Shown one piece after another: positions 1-11,309 of a stretch of 64,000 nt of DNA; within the stretch, counting starts at the first letter, position 1; every line of letters starts with the position of its first letter. Origin of the DNA: Branchipolynoe longqiensis (Eukaryota > Annelida > Polychaeta > Phyllodocida > Polynoidae); assembly GCA_030323885.1 (NCBI GenBank), contig CM059193.1, positions 94,542,852 to 94,606,851 on the forward strand, in the 5' to 3' direction. The position numbers and the translations under genes were made by a program. The notes beneath the pieces are model-generated. The model made no database searches. It was not told the origin of the DNA and saw only the letters and a list, made by a program, of their open reading frames with translations.

Positions 1-23
1 CAAACCGTCTGGCACACCTCCAT

Positions 24-270
24 GTGTCACCTACCCTCTACCCCCTCCCCACCCTCCCCTCCCTCCTCTACAACCACCCTCTCTCTCCTCCCTCCCCTCT
101 ACCCCCTCTACCCCCTGCCCACCCTCCCCACCCTCCTCTACAACCACCCTCTCTCTCCTCCCTCCCCGCCATGCCCTCTTCCTCCACCCCTCCCACTCCT
201 CCATCCCACCTGCCCCCTACGTCTCCTCACCTTCCCCCTCCTTCCACCCCTCCCTCCCTCCATTCTTCCT
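24..270. repeat. Pyrimidine-rich low-complexity tract
   Basis: Almost pure C/T sequence built from CTCC/CCCT words. A block of about 70 bp containing ACAACCACCCTCTCTCTCC occurs twice in tandem. The reading frames through it are proline/serine/leucine low complexity and carry no domain. Confidence 0.8.
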
Positions 271-504
271 TTGACCAGAAGGGATGCCCAACCACTAAGG
301 GACACCAGAGCAAGCAAGGCACCACTACTAAGGCAGACCAGAAGCCAGATCAAAGCCCATCAAAGGAGCACACTGGAAATGGCCGCCAAGGCATGGAATG
401 CGCAAACGGTGAAAGAAAGACAAATCCCTGACCTAAAAACGTACAAAAAATATCTGTGCAAAATAAAAACTGGGAACGCCAACTAAACTGCACCACAAGG
501 GGGC

Positions 505-1000
505 AGGTGATATGTCACGGCCCACCAACTGGACAGCCCAGTGCGAAATAACCGGAAATATAAAAGCCAGATAACATATCCAACAACAATGTAAATCAAA
601 TCAAATTCAAACAAACATAACTCAACCACCTATTACGTACAAGCCTATGGACATGTAAATAAAATAGGCTAGTAGTATAGAATTAAGTAGAAAAAAGCGG
701 AAAACTCTTCCCAAGATAACCCCAAAACACTAACATAGAACCTTAAGAAAACAACTAACATAGTAATAAGAATAGAACAAAAATACAATGCCAAGAGGGC
801 CCAAAAAAAACTAACATAGGCTACTAAATGTACCAACAGACTATCTATCTGCTACTGAAATGCAGACAATCAAATAACTTATCAGCAGCTACTGTTTGGT
901 AAGACAACACCAACACTACAGCTGGCCAGCATTGAAAACAAGCCTGGATACCCGGGCTTACATGCTATGGACAGTATAAATGCAGCCTCAATAAAAAAAT
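505..1000. repeat. Dispersed repeat R1, copy 1
   Basis: This AT-rich segment matches 35780-36185. Both begin with a GTGATAGGT/GATATGTCA-like motif followed by GGCCCAC, share 'acaagcctat', and end with the nearly identical ACAGCTGGCCAGCATTGAAA stretch and a weak A-rich tail. A fragment of its start also occurs at 34836-34885. No coding potential is visible and the element class is unknown. SINE1 follows directly on its right. Confidence 0.6.
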
Positions 1001-1012
1001 AAAAAAAATTTA

Positions 1013-1332
1013 AAATGACCGAATGGGTTGAGCGCCCGTCTCCCGTTTTGGGAAATCGTGGCATTCGAATGGTTCGAACCCGAGTCAAACCAATGACTTA
1101 AAATTGTATACTTGTTGTTTCCTAGTCAGGCACTCGTCATTATTAGAATAGGGCAAGGACTGGTTAGCTCAGTGTCAGGATAATGTGACTGAGTGGGATA
1201 TGAGGTCATTGTGCTGACAGCCTGGTCTCCCGGTGGGGCAGCACTGTCAAGTTACCATGAGTATGCACTGTCACAAATCGGTACCCGTCCTGATATGACC
1301 TTAGATGTTGCCAGGATGTAAAACCAACCAAT
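1013..1332 (+). mobile_element. SINE1 copy (tRNA-derived SINE)
   Basis: SINE1 has a tRNA-derived head of Ser/Leu type (GGCCGAATGRGTTGAGCG as A box, GGTTCGAACCC as B box). A conserved body follows (AGGATAGGGCAAGGACTGG, TCAGTGTCAGGATAATGTG, GGGGCAGCACTATAAAGTCG). The tail is a hairpin ending in GATGTTGCCAGGACGTAAAA, then a CAAC-rich end. This copy is near full length, with a slightly eroded head. Confidence 0.85.
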
Positions 1333-1416
1333 CCTCTCTCCCCTCTCAAAACCCGCCTTCTCTCCCACCCTTCACCCCCCTTCTCCCCCTTCTCTCTCCC
1401 TTTATATGTCTTCCCT

Positions 1417-1443
1417 CCCCCCCCCCCCCCCCCCCCCCCCCCC
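1417..1443. repeat. Poly-C run (27 bp)
   Basis: Homopolymer directly upstream of a splice-acceptor-like sequence (see 1457-1623). It could serve as part of a polypyrimidine tract. Its exact length is unreliable in most sequencing. Confidence 0.9.
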
Positions 1444-1456
1444 TTAACACTCTCAG

Positions 1457-1623
1457 CTGTTTGTGACCAACTAGAGAAGCAGTCTACCGAATTCATTGAC
1501 TCAGTACAGTTAGAACTCGTTACAACCCAAGCCAACACCAGTATGGCACTAGTCCTGTTAGAAGATAAGTATAGCCTCGTTATGAAGGGTGACAAACTGT
1601 ACTGCTTTGTCTGTGCTTTGTAA
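1457..1623 (+). CDS. Candidate terminal coding exon, protein unknown
   Basis: A polypyrimidine stretch (poly-C, then TTAACACTCTCAG) ends in an AG acceptor at 1455-1456. From there a frame runs 54 full codons to TAA at 1621-1623. The peptide begins VCDQLEKQSTEFIDSVQLEL and ends DKLYCFVCAL, with ordinary amino-acid composition, an amphipathic helix-like first half and three cysteines. No domain was recognised. A SINE1 lies upstream, where the last intron would be. A SINE2 starts about 70 bp after the stop and supplies an AATAAA-like motif near 2010 that could serve as a polyadenylation signal. The acceptor and open frame are seen directly; that it is an exon is inference. A chance ORF of this length is possible. 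Confidence 0.45.
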
Positions 1624-1696
1624 TACTAATAGTGTCAAGTTGTTGTATTGGTGTTTGCTGTTGGGTGTGGTTCACCACCTCACAACCAGGGGGGGG

Positions 1697-2029
1697 GGCG
1701 TAGCTCAGGCGGTAGAGTGTCTACCTGTGAAGGTGTCAGTCATCCTATTGATCCTGCTCAGAGGACCCATTTGCAGTTTGGGCCATTTTTCTGTTCTAAC
1801 CAATGGTCTACAACTGGTTCATCAAAGGATATTGTATGTGCTGTCCTGTCTGTGGGAAAGTGCATACAAAAGACCCCTTGCTGCTTTTCGGAAAGAGTAG
1901 CCTATGTGGTGGCAGCGGGTTTGCTCCAAAGAAATATGTCAGAATGACCATATGTTTGACGTCCAATAGCCAATGATAAAAAATCAACGTGCCCTATAGG
2001 TGCCGTTAAATAAAACAAGCTTTACTTCA
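1697..2029 (+). mobile_element. SINE2 copy (mollusc-type tRNA SINE)
   Basis: Starts with a tRNA-like A box (TAGCTCAGGCGGTAGAG). The body contains CTACAACTGGTTCATCAAAG and CCTTGCTGCTTTTCGGAAAG, then 'ttgacgtccaatagccaatg', and it ends in a GTTAAATAAAACAAGCTTTA tail. I know this layout from many mollusc genomes. It is near full length. Confidence 0.85.
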
Positions 2030-2088
2030 CAACCTCAAGCTGTAACACGTCTAGTTCTCCCAGTACCGGCCAGGTAACTCAGACTCAG

Positions 2089-2432
2089 ACCGGGCGCGGT
2101 GGCCGAATCGGTCAAACGCAGGGCTCCCGTACTAGAGATCGGGAGTTCGGTTTCCGGTCGAGTCAAACTGATGACTTATAAAATTGATACGTGTCGCTTC
2201 CTAGCCTGGTGCTCAGCATTAATAGGATAGAGCAAGGACTGGTTAGCTCAGTGTCAGGATAATGTGACTGAGTGGGATATTGGGTCATGGTGTTGGTGGC
2301 CTGGTCTCCCAGTGGGGCAGCACTATAAAGTCACCACGAGTGCACACAGTCACAAGTCGGTACATGTCCTGATATAAACTTAGATGTTGCCAGGACGTAA
2401 AACTCCAACAACCAACAAATCAACCAAAACAA
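2089..2432 (+). mobile_element. SINE1 copy with variant head
   Basis: Full-length SINE1 whose head differs (GGTGGCCGAATCGGTCAAAC, then GGGAGTTCGG), as in the copy at 26231. The body and tail are canonical, ending in a CAACAACCAACAAATCAACC-like tail. It defines a second head subtype of the family. Confidence 0.85.
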
Positions 2433-2465
2433 TCCTATATTTGTACTTGTTTCCTGGTGGTCGGT

Positions 2466-2502
2466 CAGTTGGTTGTTGGAGTTTTACGTCCTGGCAACAT
2501 TT
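2466..2502 (-). mobile_element. SINE1 3' tail fragment
   Basis: Only the last ~37 bp of SINE1 (reverse complement of GTTGCCAGGACGTAAAACTC plus the CAAC tail), a severely 5'-truncated copy. Confidence 0.7.
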
Positions 2503-2559
2503 TCCTACTGGCACATACCCGTGGCACTGACTGGTGCCTCACTATCACGTGACTCTAAA

Positions 2560-3050
2560 GCTAACACTCTGTAACCAACAAACTATCTTTTATTTCTTTT
2601 ATAAATACATCACCAAGAACAGATTTAGGAAATTCATTTCCGGGAAGAGACCTCTTTGCGCTGTTATTTCCTGGCAGGGAACACCTGGCCACCTGGCGGC
2701 AGAATGTGACACAACCAGACGCCGCGAATTATTCACTACGACACCGCCGGAAGTGATTACTAAAAAAATAAAACAACAAATCAAGTGAGAAGACAAAATG
2801 CTGTGTCAGCAGTATTCACAAACGCTGAGGCTGGCGTTCCATGTGCTTCTTAAGTTTCTGCTTAAGGGTCAGCCAAAGTTTTCAATATTTTCAATATTGG
2901 AGAAAGTGCTACTTTTCCCAGACCACTCCCCTCCTCCACAAAGTTGTGCGTGCCAGCATTTTATCAGCGAATTTGACTGGTTTATGTTATGTGAACATTG
3001 TATTATACCATTAAAGATGTACATGGCTGAACCCCTCCTCTACCGACTAC
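2560..3050. other. Non-repetitive DNA with an ETS-like motif
   Basis: Single-copy-looking sequence. CCGGAAGTG at 2747-2755 matches an ETS/GABP core, which is common in housekeeping promoters. Short reading frames here (for example 2798-3058) have no convincing protein character. Function unknown. Confidence 0.25.
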
Positions 3051-3063
3051 CTAGATAAAAGAT

Positions 3064-3405
3064 GTTTGTTTGTTTGTTTGTTGTTGTTTTACGTCCTAGC
3101 AACATCTAAGGTCATATCAGGACGGGTACCGACTTTCTAACAGTGCGCGCTCATGGCGACTTTATAGTGCTGTCCCGCTGGGAAACCAGGCCACCGGCAC
3201 CATGACCTGGTATCCCACTCAGTCACATTATCCTGACACTGAGCACACCAGTCCTTGCCCTATCCTAATAATGCCGAGTGCCTGGCTAGGAAGCAACAAG
3301 TATCAATTTTAAAGTCATTGGTTTGACTCGACCGGGACTCGAACCCACGATCTACCAGCACGGGAGACGGACGCTCTAACTCATTCGGCCATCCCGTCTG
3401 GTCCT
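3064..3405 (-). mobile_element. SINE1 copy with 12-bp target-site duplication
   Basis: Full-length SINE1 in reverse orientation, tail first (TTTG repeats, then TTTTACGTCCTAGCAACATC), ending at the tRNA head (CATTCGGCCATCCCGTCTGG). TAGATAAAAGAT flanks it exactly at 3052-3063 and 3406-3417. The duplication shows retrotransposition and gives exact boundaries. Confidence 0.95.
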
Positions 3406-3483
3406 TAGATAAAAGATTCACCCCGTACTTGCAGTAGGGTTGAAAGACAGCATAGTCTAAATACGGGCGAAAATTGCTTTAGT

Positions 3484-3654
3484 ATGGAACAGGAAGTGCA
3501 ATTCCTGGTTCCAGTATCAAATGGCTACTTATATCGCCACAGAGTTGGTGAAATGGAAAATGCAAAAAGACAAGATGGCGACGATAGAATGCTGTCAATT
3601 TCACTTTTAAAGTTCATTGAACTACGTTTTATATATTTTTCAACTCAAAAGTAG
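3484..3654 (+). CDS. Small ORF, doubtful
   Basis: ATG to TAG frame of 56 codons in non-repetitive DNA (starts MEQEVQFLVPVSNGYLYRHR, includes KRQDGDDRMLSIS). Composition is protein-like, but there are no clear splice sites and a chance ORF of this length is common. Just left of satellite A. Confidence 0.15.
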   Translation: MEQEVQFLVPVSNGYLYRHRVGEMENAKRQDGDDRMLSISLLKFIELRFIYFSTQK

Positions 3655-3702
3655 CGGGAAATATGAGAATGTATATGAAGAATATAATGGATGATATGCA
3701 GA

Positions 3703-6700
3703 GTGGCTACCCTGTATGTACACTGCATCGATGTTCTAGATTACCGCAGTGTGCTTCATCCCTACCTTAACATGGCGAGAGCGCTGATAAGGGCTTTTGG
3801 TTTGCGGCTTTAGTGGCTTGGAAAGACACACACAGGGTCAGTGGCTACCCTGTATGTACACTGCATCGATGTTCTAGATTAACGCAGTGTGCTTCATCCC
3901 TACCTTAAGGTGGCGAGGGCGCTGATTAGGTCTTTTGGTTTTCGGCTTTAGTCTCTTGGAAAGACACGCACATGATCAATGGCTACCCTCCACATACACT
4001 GCATCAATGTTCTAGATTACGGCAGTGTGCTTCATCCCTACCCTAACACAGTGAGAGCCCTGATTGGGGCTTTGGGATGATGGCTTTAGTGTCTTGGAAA
4101 GACACGTACATGATCAGTGGCTACCCTCCACGTACACTGCATCAATGTTCTAGATTAACGCAGTGTGCTTCATCCCTACCCTAACACAGTGAGAGCCCTG
4201 ATTGGGGCTTTGGGATGATGGCTTTAGTCTCTTGGAAAGACACGCACATGATCAGTGGCTACCCTCCACGTACACTGCGTCAATGTTCTAGATTAATGCA
4301 GTGTGCTTCATCCCTACCCTAACACAGTGAGAGCCCTGATTGGGGCTTTGGGATGATGGCTTTAGTGTCTTGGAAAGACACGTACATGATCAGTGGCTAC
4401 CCTCCACGTACACTGCGTCAATGTTCTAGATTAATGCAGTGTGCTTCATCCCTACCCTAACACAGTGAGAGCCCTGATTGGGGCTTTGGGATGATGGCTT
4501 TAGTGTCTTGGAAAGACACGCACATGATCAGTGGCTACCCTCCATGTACACTGCATCAATGTTCTAGATTAAGCAGTGTGCTTCATCCCTACCACTAAAC
4601 ACAGTGAGAGCCCTGATTGGGCTTTGGGATGATGGCTTTAGTGTCTTGGAAAGACACGCACAGGGTCAGTGGCTAACCCTCCACGTACACTGCATCAATG
4701 TTCTAATTAATGCAGTTGCTCATCATCCCTACCCTAACACAGTGAGAGCCCTGATTGGGGCTTTGGGATGATGGCTTTAGTGTCTTGGAAAGACACGTAC
4801 ATGATCAGTGGCTACCCTCACGTACACTGCATCAATTTTCTAGATAATGCAGTGTGCTTCATCCCACCCTAAACAGTGAGAGCCCTGATTGGGGCTTTGG
4901 GATGATGGCTTTAGTGTCTTGGAAAGACACGTACATGATCATGGCTACCCTCCACGTACACTGCATCAATGTTCTAGATTAATGCAGTGTGCTTCATCCT
5001 ACCCTAACACAGTGAGAGCCCTGATTGGGGCTTTGGGATGATGGCTTTAGTGTCTTGGAAAGACACGTACATGATCAGTGGCTACCCTCCACGTACACTG
5101 CATCAATGTTCTAGATTAATGCAGTGTGCTTCATCCCTACCCTAACACAGTGAGAGCCCTGATTGGGGCTTTGGGATGATGGCTTTAGTGTCTTGGAAAG
5201 ACACGCACAGGATCAGTGGCTACCCTCCACGTACACTGCATCAATGTTCTAGATTAATGCAGTGTGCTTCATCCCTACCCTAACACAGTGAGAGCCCTGA
5301 TTGGGGCTTTGGGATGATGGCTTTAGTGTCTTGGAAAGACACGTACATGATCAGTGGCTACCCTCCACGTACACTGCATCAATGTTCTAGATTAATGCAG
5401 TGTGCTTCATCCCTACCCTAACACAGTGAGAGCCCTGATTGGGCTTTGGGATGATGGCTATTAGTGTCTTGAAAAGACACGCACATGATCAGTGGCTACC
5501 CTCCACGTACACTGCATCAATGTTCTAGATTAATGCAGTGTGCTTCATCCCTACCCTAACACAGTGAGAGCCCTGATTGGGGCTTTGGGATGATGGCTTT
5601 AGTCTCTTGGAAAGACATGCACAGGGTCAGTAGCTACCCTCCACGTACACTGCATCAATGTTCTAGATTAATGCAGTGTGCTTCATCCCTACCCTAACAC
5701 AGTGAGAGCCCTGATTGGGGCTTTGGGATGATGGCTTTAGTGTCTTGGAAAGACACGTACAGATCAGTGGCTACCCTCCACGTACACTGCATCAATGTCT
5801 AGATTATGCAGTGTGCTTCATCCCTACCCTAACACAGTGAGAGCCCTGATTGGGGCTTTGGGATTGCTTTAGTGTCTTGGAAAGACACGTACATGATCAA
5901 GGCTACCCTCCACGTACACTGCATCAATGTTCTAGATTAATGCAGTGTGCTTCATCCCTACCCTAACACAGTGAGAGCCCTGATTGGGGCTTTGGGATGA
6001 TGGCTTTAGTGTCTTGGAAAGACACATACAGGATCAGTGGCTACCCTCCACGTACACTGCGTCAATGTTCTAGATTAATGCAGTGTGCTTCATCCCTACC
6101 CTAACACAGTGAGAGCCCTCATTGGGGCTTTGGGATGATGGCTTTAGTGTCTTGGAAAGACACGTACAGGATCAGTGGCTACCCTCCACGTACACTGCAT
6201 CAATGTTCTAGATTAATGCAGTGTGCTTCATCCCTACCCTAACACAGTGAGAGCCCTGATTGTGGCTTTGGGATGATGGCTTTAGTGTCTTGGAAAGACA
6301 CACACATGATCAGTGGCTACCCTCCACGTACACTGCGTCAATGTTCTAGATTAATGCAGTGTGCTTCATCCCTACCCTAACACAGTGAGAGCCCTGATTG
6401 GGGCTTTGGGATGATGGCTTTAGTGTCTTGGAAAGACACGTACATGATCATTAGCCTACCCTCCCACGTACACTGCATCAATGTCTAGATAACCAGTGTG
6501 CTTCATCCTACCCTAACACAGTGAGAGCCCTGATTGGGGCTTTGGGATGATGGCATTAGTGTCTTGGAAAGACACGTACATGATCAGTGCCTACCCTCCA
6601 CGTACACTGCGTCAATGTTCTAGATTAATGCAGTGTGCTTCATCCCTACCCTAACACAGTGAGAGCCCTGATTGGGGCTTTGGGATGATGGCTTTAGTGT

Positions 6701-6932
6701 CTTGGAAAGACACGCACATGATCAGTGGCTACCCTCCACGTACACTGCATCAATGTTCTAGATTAATGCAGTGTGCTTCATCCCTACCCTAACACAGTGA
6801 GAGCCCTGATTGGGGCTTTGGGATGATGGCTTTAGTGTCTTGGAAAGACACGCAACAACACCCCCACGTACACTGCATCAATGTTCTAGATTAATGCAGT
6901 GTGCTTCATCCCTACCCAAACACAGTGAGAGC
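3703..6932. repeat. Satellite A, 138-bp monomer, ~23 copies
   Basis: The period is exactly 138 bp: GTGGCTACCC starts at 3703, 3841, 3979, 4117 and 4255. The first two or three monomers are diverged and the rest are nearly identical. Each monomer holds two dyads: a 33-bp imperfect palindrome with perfect 9-bp outer arms (ACACTGCAT and ATGCAGTGT, centred on TTCTAGA), and a 7-bp stem with 3-nt loop (GTGTCTTGGAAAGACAC). Short indels cluster near 4560-4990, 5430-5470, 5760-5890 and 6450-6500, and look like consensus errors. The array runs into a gap, so its true length is unknown. Confidence 0.97.
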
Positions 6933-7432
6933 NNNNNNNNNNNNNNNNNNNNNNNNNNNNNNNNNNNNNNNNNNNNNNNNNNNNNNNNNNNNNNNNNNNN
7001 NNNNNNNNNNNNNNNNNNNNNNNNNNNNNNNNNNNNNNNNNNNNNNNNNNNNNNNNNNNNNNNNNNNNNNNNNNNNNNNNNNNNNNNNNNNNNNNNNNNN
7101 NNNNNNNNNNNNNNNNNNNNNNNNNNNNNNNNNNNNNNNNNNNNNNNNNNNNNNNNNNNNNNNNNNNNNNNNNNNNNNNNNNNNNNNNNNNNNNNNNNNN
7201 NNNNNNNNNNNNNNNNNNNNNNNNNNNNNNNNNNNNNNNNNNNNNNNNNNNNNNNNNNNNNNNNNNNNNNNNNNNNNNNNNNNNNNNNNNNNNNNNNNNN
7301 NNNNNNNNNNNNNNNNNNNNNNNNNNNNNNNNNNNNNNNNNNNNNNNNNNNNNNNNNNNNNNNNNNNNNNNNNNNNNNNNNNNNNNNNNNNNNNNNNNNN
7401 NNNNNNNNNNNNNNNNNNNNNNNNNNNNNNNN
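6933..7432. other. Assembly gap (500 N)
   Basis: Exactly 500 N, the usual placeholder for a gap of unknown size. It separates satellite A from satellite B, so the junction between them is not observed. Confidence 0.99.
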
Positions 7433-10400
7433 CACCATGCCACTACACGCGGGCACCCACTAGTCCCAGAGCTCGTCCACATTGCCAACCTACCCCCACC
7501 ATGCCGCTACATGCGGGCACCCACTAGTCCCAGAGCTCGTACACATTGCCAACCCGCCCCCACCATGCCGCTACATGCGGGCACCCACTAGTCCCAGAGC
7601 TCGTACACATTGCCAACCCGCCCCCACCATGCCGCTACACGCGGGCACCCACTAGTCCCAGAGCTCGTACACATTGCCAACCTACCCCCACCATGCCGCT
7701 ACACGCGGGCACCCACTAGTCCCAGAGCTCGTCCACATTGCCAACCCACCCCCACCATGCCGCTACCCATGGGCACCCGCTAGTCCCAGAGCTCATACAC
7801 ATTGCCAACCCGCCCAAACCATGCCGCTACATGCGGGCACCCACTAGTCCCAGAGCTCGTACACATTGCCAACCCGCCCCCACCATGCCGCTACATGCGG
7901 GCACCCACTAGTCCCAGAGCTCGTACACATTGCCAACCCGCCCCCACCATGCCGCTACACGCGGGCACCCACTAGTCCCAGAGCTCGTACACATTGCCAA
8001 CCCGCCCCCACCGTGCCGCTACATGCGGGCACCCACTAGTCCCAGAGCTCGTACACATTGCCAACCCGCCCCCACCGTGCCACTACACGCGGGCACCCGC
8101 TAGTCCCAGAGCTCATACACATTGCCAACCCGCCCCCACCGTGCCACTACACGCGGGGACCCGCTAGTCCCAGAGCTCGTCCACATTGCCAACCCGCCCC
8201 TGCCATGCCGCTACATGTGGGCACCCACTGGTGCCAGAGCTCATCCATATTGCCAACCCGCCACCACCATGCCACTACATGCGGGAACCCACTGGTGCCA
8301 GAGCTTGTACACATGTACATTACCCACAGAGTGCATATAGTTATATATGTTTGCATGATTGTTTCTATGGTCGTACACATTGCCAACCCACCCCCACCGT
8401 GCCACTACACGCGGGCACCCACTAGTCCCAGAGCCCGTCCACATTGCCAACCCGCCCCTACCATGCCGCTACATGCGGGCACCCACTAGTCCCAGAGCTC
8501 ATACACATTGCCAACCCACAGGCACGCTAGTCCCAGAGCTCGTACACATTGCCAAGCTGCCCCCACCATGCCACTACACACGGGCACCCGCTAGTCCCAG
8601 AGCTCGTCCACATTGCCAACCCGCCCCCACCGTGCCGCTACATGCAGGCACCCACTAGTCCCAGAGCTCGTCCACATTGCCAACCCGCCCCTGCCGTGGC
8701 GCTACACGCGGGCACCCACTAGTCCCAGAGCTTGTAGACATTGCCAACCCGCCGCCACCATGCCGCTACATGCGGGCACCCACTAGTCCCAGAGCTCGTA
8801 CACATTGCCACATCGCCCCCACCGTGCCGCTACACGCAGGCACCCACTAGTCCCAGAGCTCGTAGACATTGCCAACCCGCCCCCACCATGCCGCTACATG
8901 TGGGCACCCACTAGTCCCAGAGCTCGTACACATTGCCAACCCGCCCCCACCATGCCACTACACGCGGGCACCCGCTAGTCCCAGAGCTCATACACATTGC
9001 CAACCCACATGCACGCTAGTCCCAGAGCTCGTGCACATTGCCAAACCGCCCGCACTGTCCGCTACACGCGGGCACCCACTAGTCACAGAGCTCGTAGACA
9101 TTGCCAAACCGCCCGCACTGTCCGCTACACATGGGCACCCGCTAGTCACAGAGATCGTACACATTGCCAACCTGCCCCCACCGTGCTGCTACGCGGGCAC
9201 CCACTAGTCCCAGAGCTTGTACACATTGCCAACCCACCCCCCACCATGCCGCTACACACATGCACCTGCTAGTCACAGAGCTCGTACACATTGCCAACCC
9301 GCCCCCACCCTCCACCACCCGGGACCACTAGTCCCAGAGCTCGTACACATTGCCAACCCGCCCCCACCGTGCCGCTACAAGCGGGCACCCACTAGTCCCA
9401 GAGCTCGTAACATTGCCAACCCCCCCACACGCCACCCCCAAGCTCGCACATTGCCAACCCGCCCCCACCATGCCGCTACACGCGGGCACCCACAGTCCCA
9501 GAGCTCGTACACATTGCCAACCCCCCCACCGTGCGCTACACGCGGGCACCCACTAGTCCCAGAGCTCGTCACATTGCCAACCCACCCCCACCGTGCCGCT
9601 ACACCAACCCGCCCCCACTCCCTACAGCCCACTAGCCCAGAGCTCGTACACATTGCCAACCCGCCCCCACCATGCCCAAGCGGGCACCCGCTAGTCCCAG
9701 AGCTCATACACATTGCCAACCCACAGGCACGCTAGTCCCAGAGCTCGTGCACATTGCCAAACCGCCCGCACTGTCCGCTACACGCGGGCACCCACTAGTC
9801 ACAGAGCTCGTAGACATTGCCAAACCGCCCGCACTGTCCGCTACACACGGGCACCCGCTAGTCACAGAGCTCGTACACATTGCCAACCTGCCCCCACCGT
9901 GCTGCTACGCGGGCACCCACTAGTCCCAGAGCTTGTACACATTGCCAACCCACCCCCCACCATGCCGCTACACACGTGCACCTGCTAGTCACAGAGCTCG
10001 TACACATTGCCAACCCGCCCCCACCGTGCCACTACACCCGGGTACCCGCTAGTCCCAGAGCTCGTACACATTGCCAACCCGCCCCCACCGTGCCGCTACA
10101 AGTGGGCACCCACTAGTCCCAGAGCTCGTAGACATTGCCAACCCACCCCCACCGTGCCGCTACACGCGAGCACCCGCTAGTCCCAGAGCTCGTCCACATT
10201 GCCAACCCGCCCCCACCATGCCGCTACACGCGAGCACCCACAGTCCCAGAGCTAGTCCACATTGCCAACCCGCCCCCACCGTGCTGCTACACGCGGGCAC
10301 CCACTAGTCCCAGAGCTCGTAGACATTGCCAACCCACCCCCACCGTGCCGCTACACGCGAGCACCCGCTAGTCCCAGAGCTCGTCCACATTGCCAACCCG

Positions 10401-10583
10401 CCCCCACCATGCCGCTACATGCGAGCACCCACTAGTCCCAGAGCTCGTCCACATTGCCAACCCGCCCCTGCCATGCCGCTACATGTGGGCACCCACTGGT
10501 GCCAAAGCTCATCCATATTGCCAACCCGCCACCACCGTGCCACTACATGCAGGCACCCACTGGTGCCAGAGCTTGTACACATG
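7433..10583. repeat. Satellite B, 64-bp monomer, ~49 copies
   Basis: Period 64 bp (for example ATTGCC at 7481 and 7545). The monomer includes GGGCACCCACTAGTCCCAGA, GCTCGTACACATTGCCAACC and CCCCCACCATGCCGCTACA. Higher-order structure is present: a block near 8985-9290 recurs 716 bp later (9701-10006), and a block ending at 8373 recurs with a 2,268-bp offset ending at 10641. Sequence near 9300-9660 is full of indels, suggesting poor consensus. The many short frames through it are repeat artefacts. Confidence 0.97.
8313..8373. repeat. Array-edge sequence embedded inside satellite B
   Basis: A 61-bp non-satellite insert (ATGTACATTACCCACAGAGT ... GTTTCTATGGTCG) identical apart from about one base to the unique sequence at the right edge of the array (10581-10641). 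The flanking satellite monomers also match at the same 2,268-bp offset. Confidence 0.9.
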
Positions 10584-10641
10584 TACATTACCCACAGAGT
10601 GCATATAGTCATATATGTTTGCATGATTGTTTCTATGGTCG

Positions 10642-10856
10642 AATTTTATGCTGAATTAAAAATGTGCATCTTATAAAAATCAGTGTCAGATTACTTCACA
10701 ATTTGACTTTGAGGGATTTACTGCTCCGCGAAAGTGCTCATTTTCTGTATGTCCACAAAAATCAATACTTTGTTTTAAGACTTGATTACTTCGAATTGTT
10801 GACTTTTTTTCAAGAGAAAATAAGTGGGAAATATTCATAGATAGAAAGTGTGAGGG
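10642..10856. other. Short unique spacer
   Basis: AT-rich non-repetitive DNA between satellite B and the G-rich array. No reading frame or motif of note. Confidence 0.6.
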
Positions 10857-11196
10857 GCTGGTTCAGGGTTGGTTCAGGGGTTGGTGCAGGGGTAGGTTCA
10901 GGGTTGGTGCAGGGGTTTAGTGCAGGGTTGGTGCAGGGGTAGGTTCAGGGTTGGTGCAGGGTTGGTGCAGGGGTTGGTGCATGGGTTGGTGCATGGGTTA
11001 TTGCAGGGGTTATTGCAGGGTTGGTGCAGGGGTTGGTGAAGGGTTGGTGCAGGGGTTGGTGCAGGGTTGATGAGGGGTTGGTGGAAGGTTGGTGCAGGGT
11101 GGGTGCAGTGGTTTGTTGCAGTGTTGGTGCAGGGGTTGGTGCAGGGTGGGTGAGGGTTGGTGAGGGTTGGTGCAGGGTTTGTGGTGTGTTTGGGGG
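10857..11196. repeat. G-rich minisatellite (GGTTGGTGCAGG units)
   Basis: About 12-13-bp units of GGTTGGTGCAGGG with strong G/C strand asymmetry on the plus strand. Closely spaced GG/GGG runs could form G-quadruplexes. The proline/threonine-rich minus-strand frames are low complexity. Confidence 0.9.
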
Positions 11197-11309
11197 GAGG
11201 GGGTAAGCCGAGAGCGATACTTGTGGGAACTGGACAGAGCCGGTACATACAAGAACTCCTTTATCTCAGCCATGAGGGCCTAACGAGCAGCTTCTGGGAA
11301 GAACACATC

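Noticed and set aside
3340..3405. tRNA gene on the minus strand (A and B boxes present)
   Set aside because: It is the head of a SINE1 with exact target duplications; the cloverleaf is not complete.
7433..10676. CRISPR-like array of regularly spaced repeats
   Set aside because: The 64-bp units are contiguous without distinct spacers and the context is eukaryotic.
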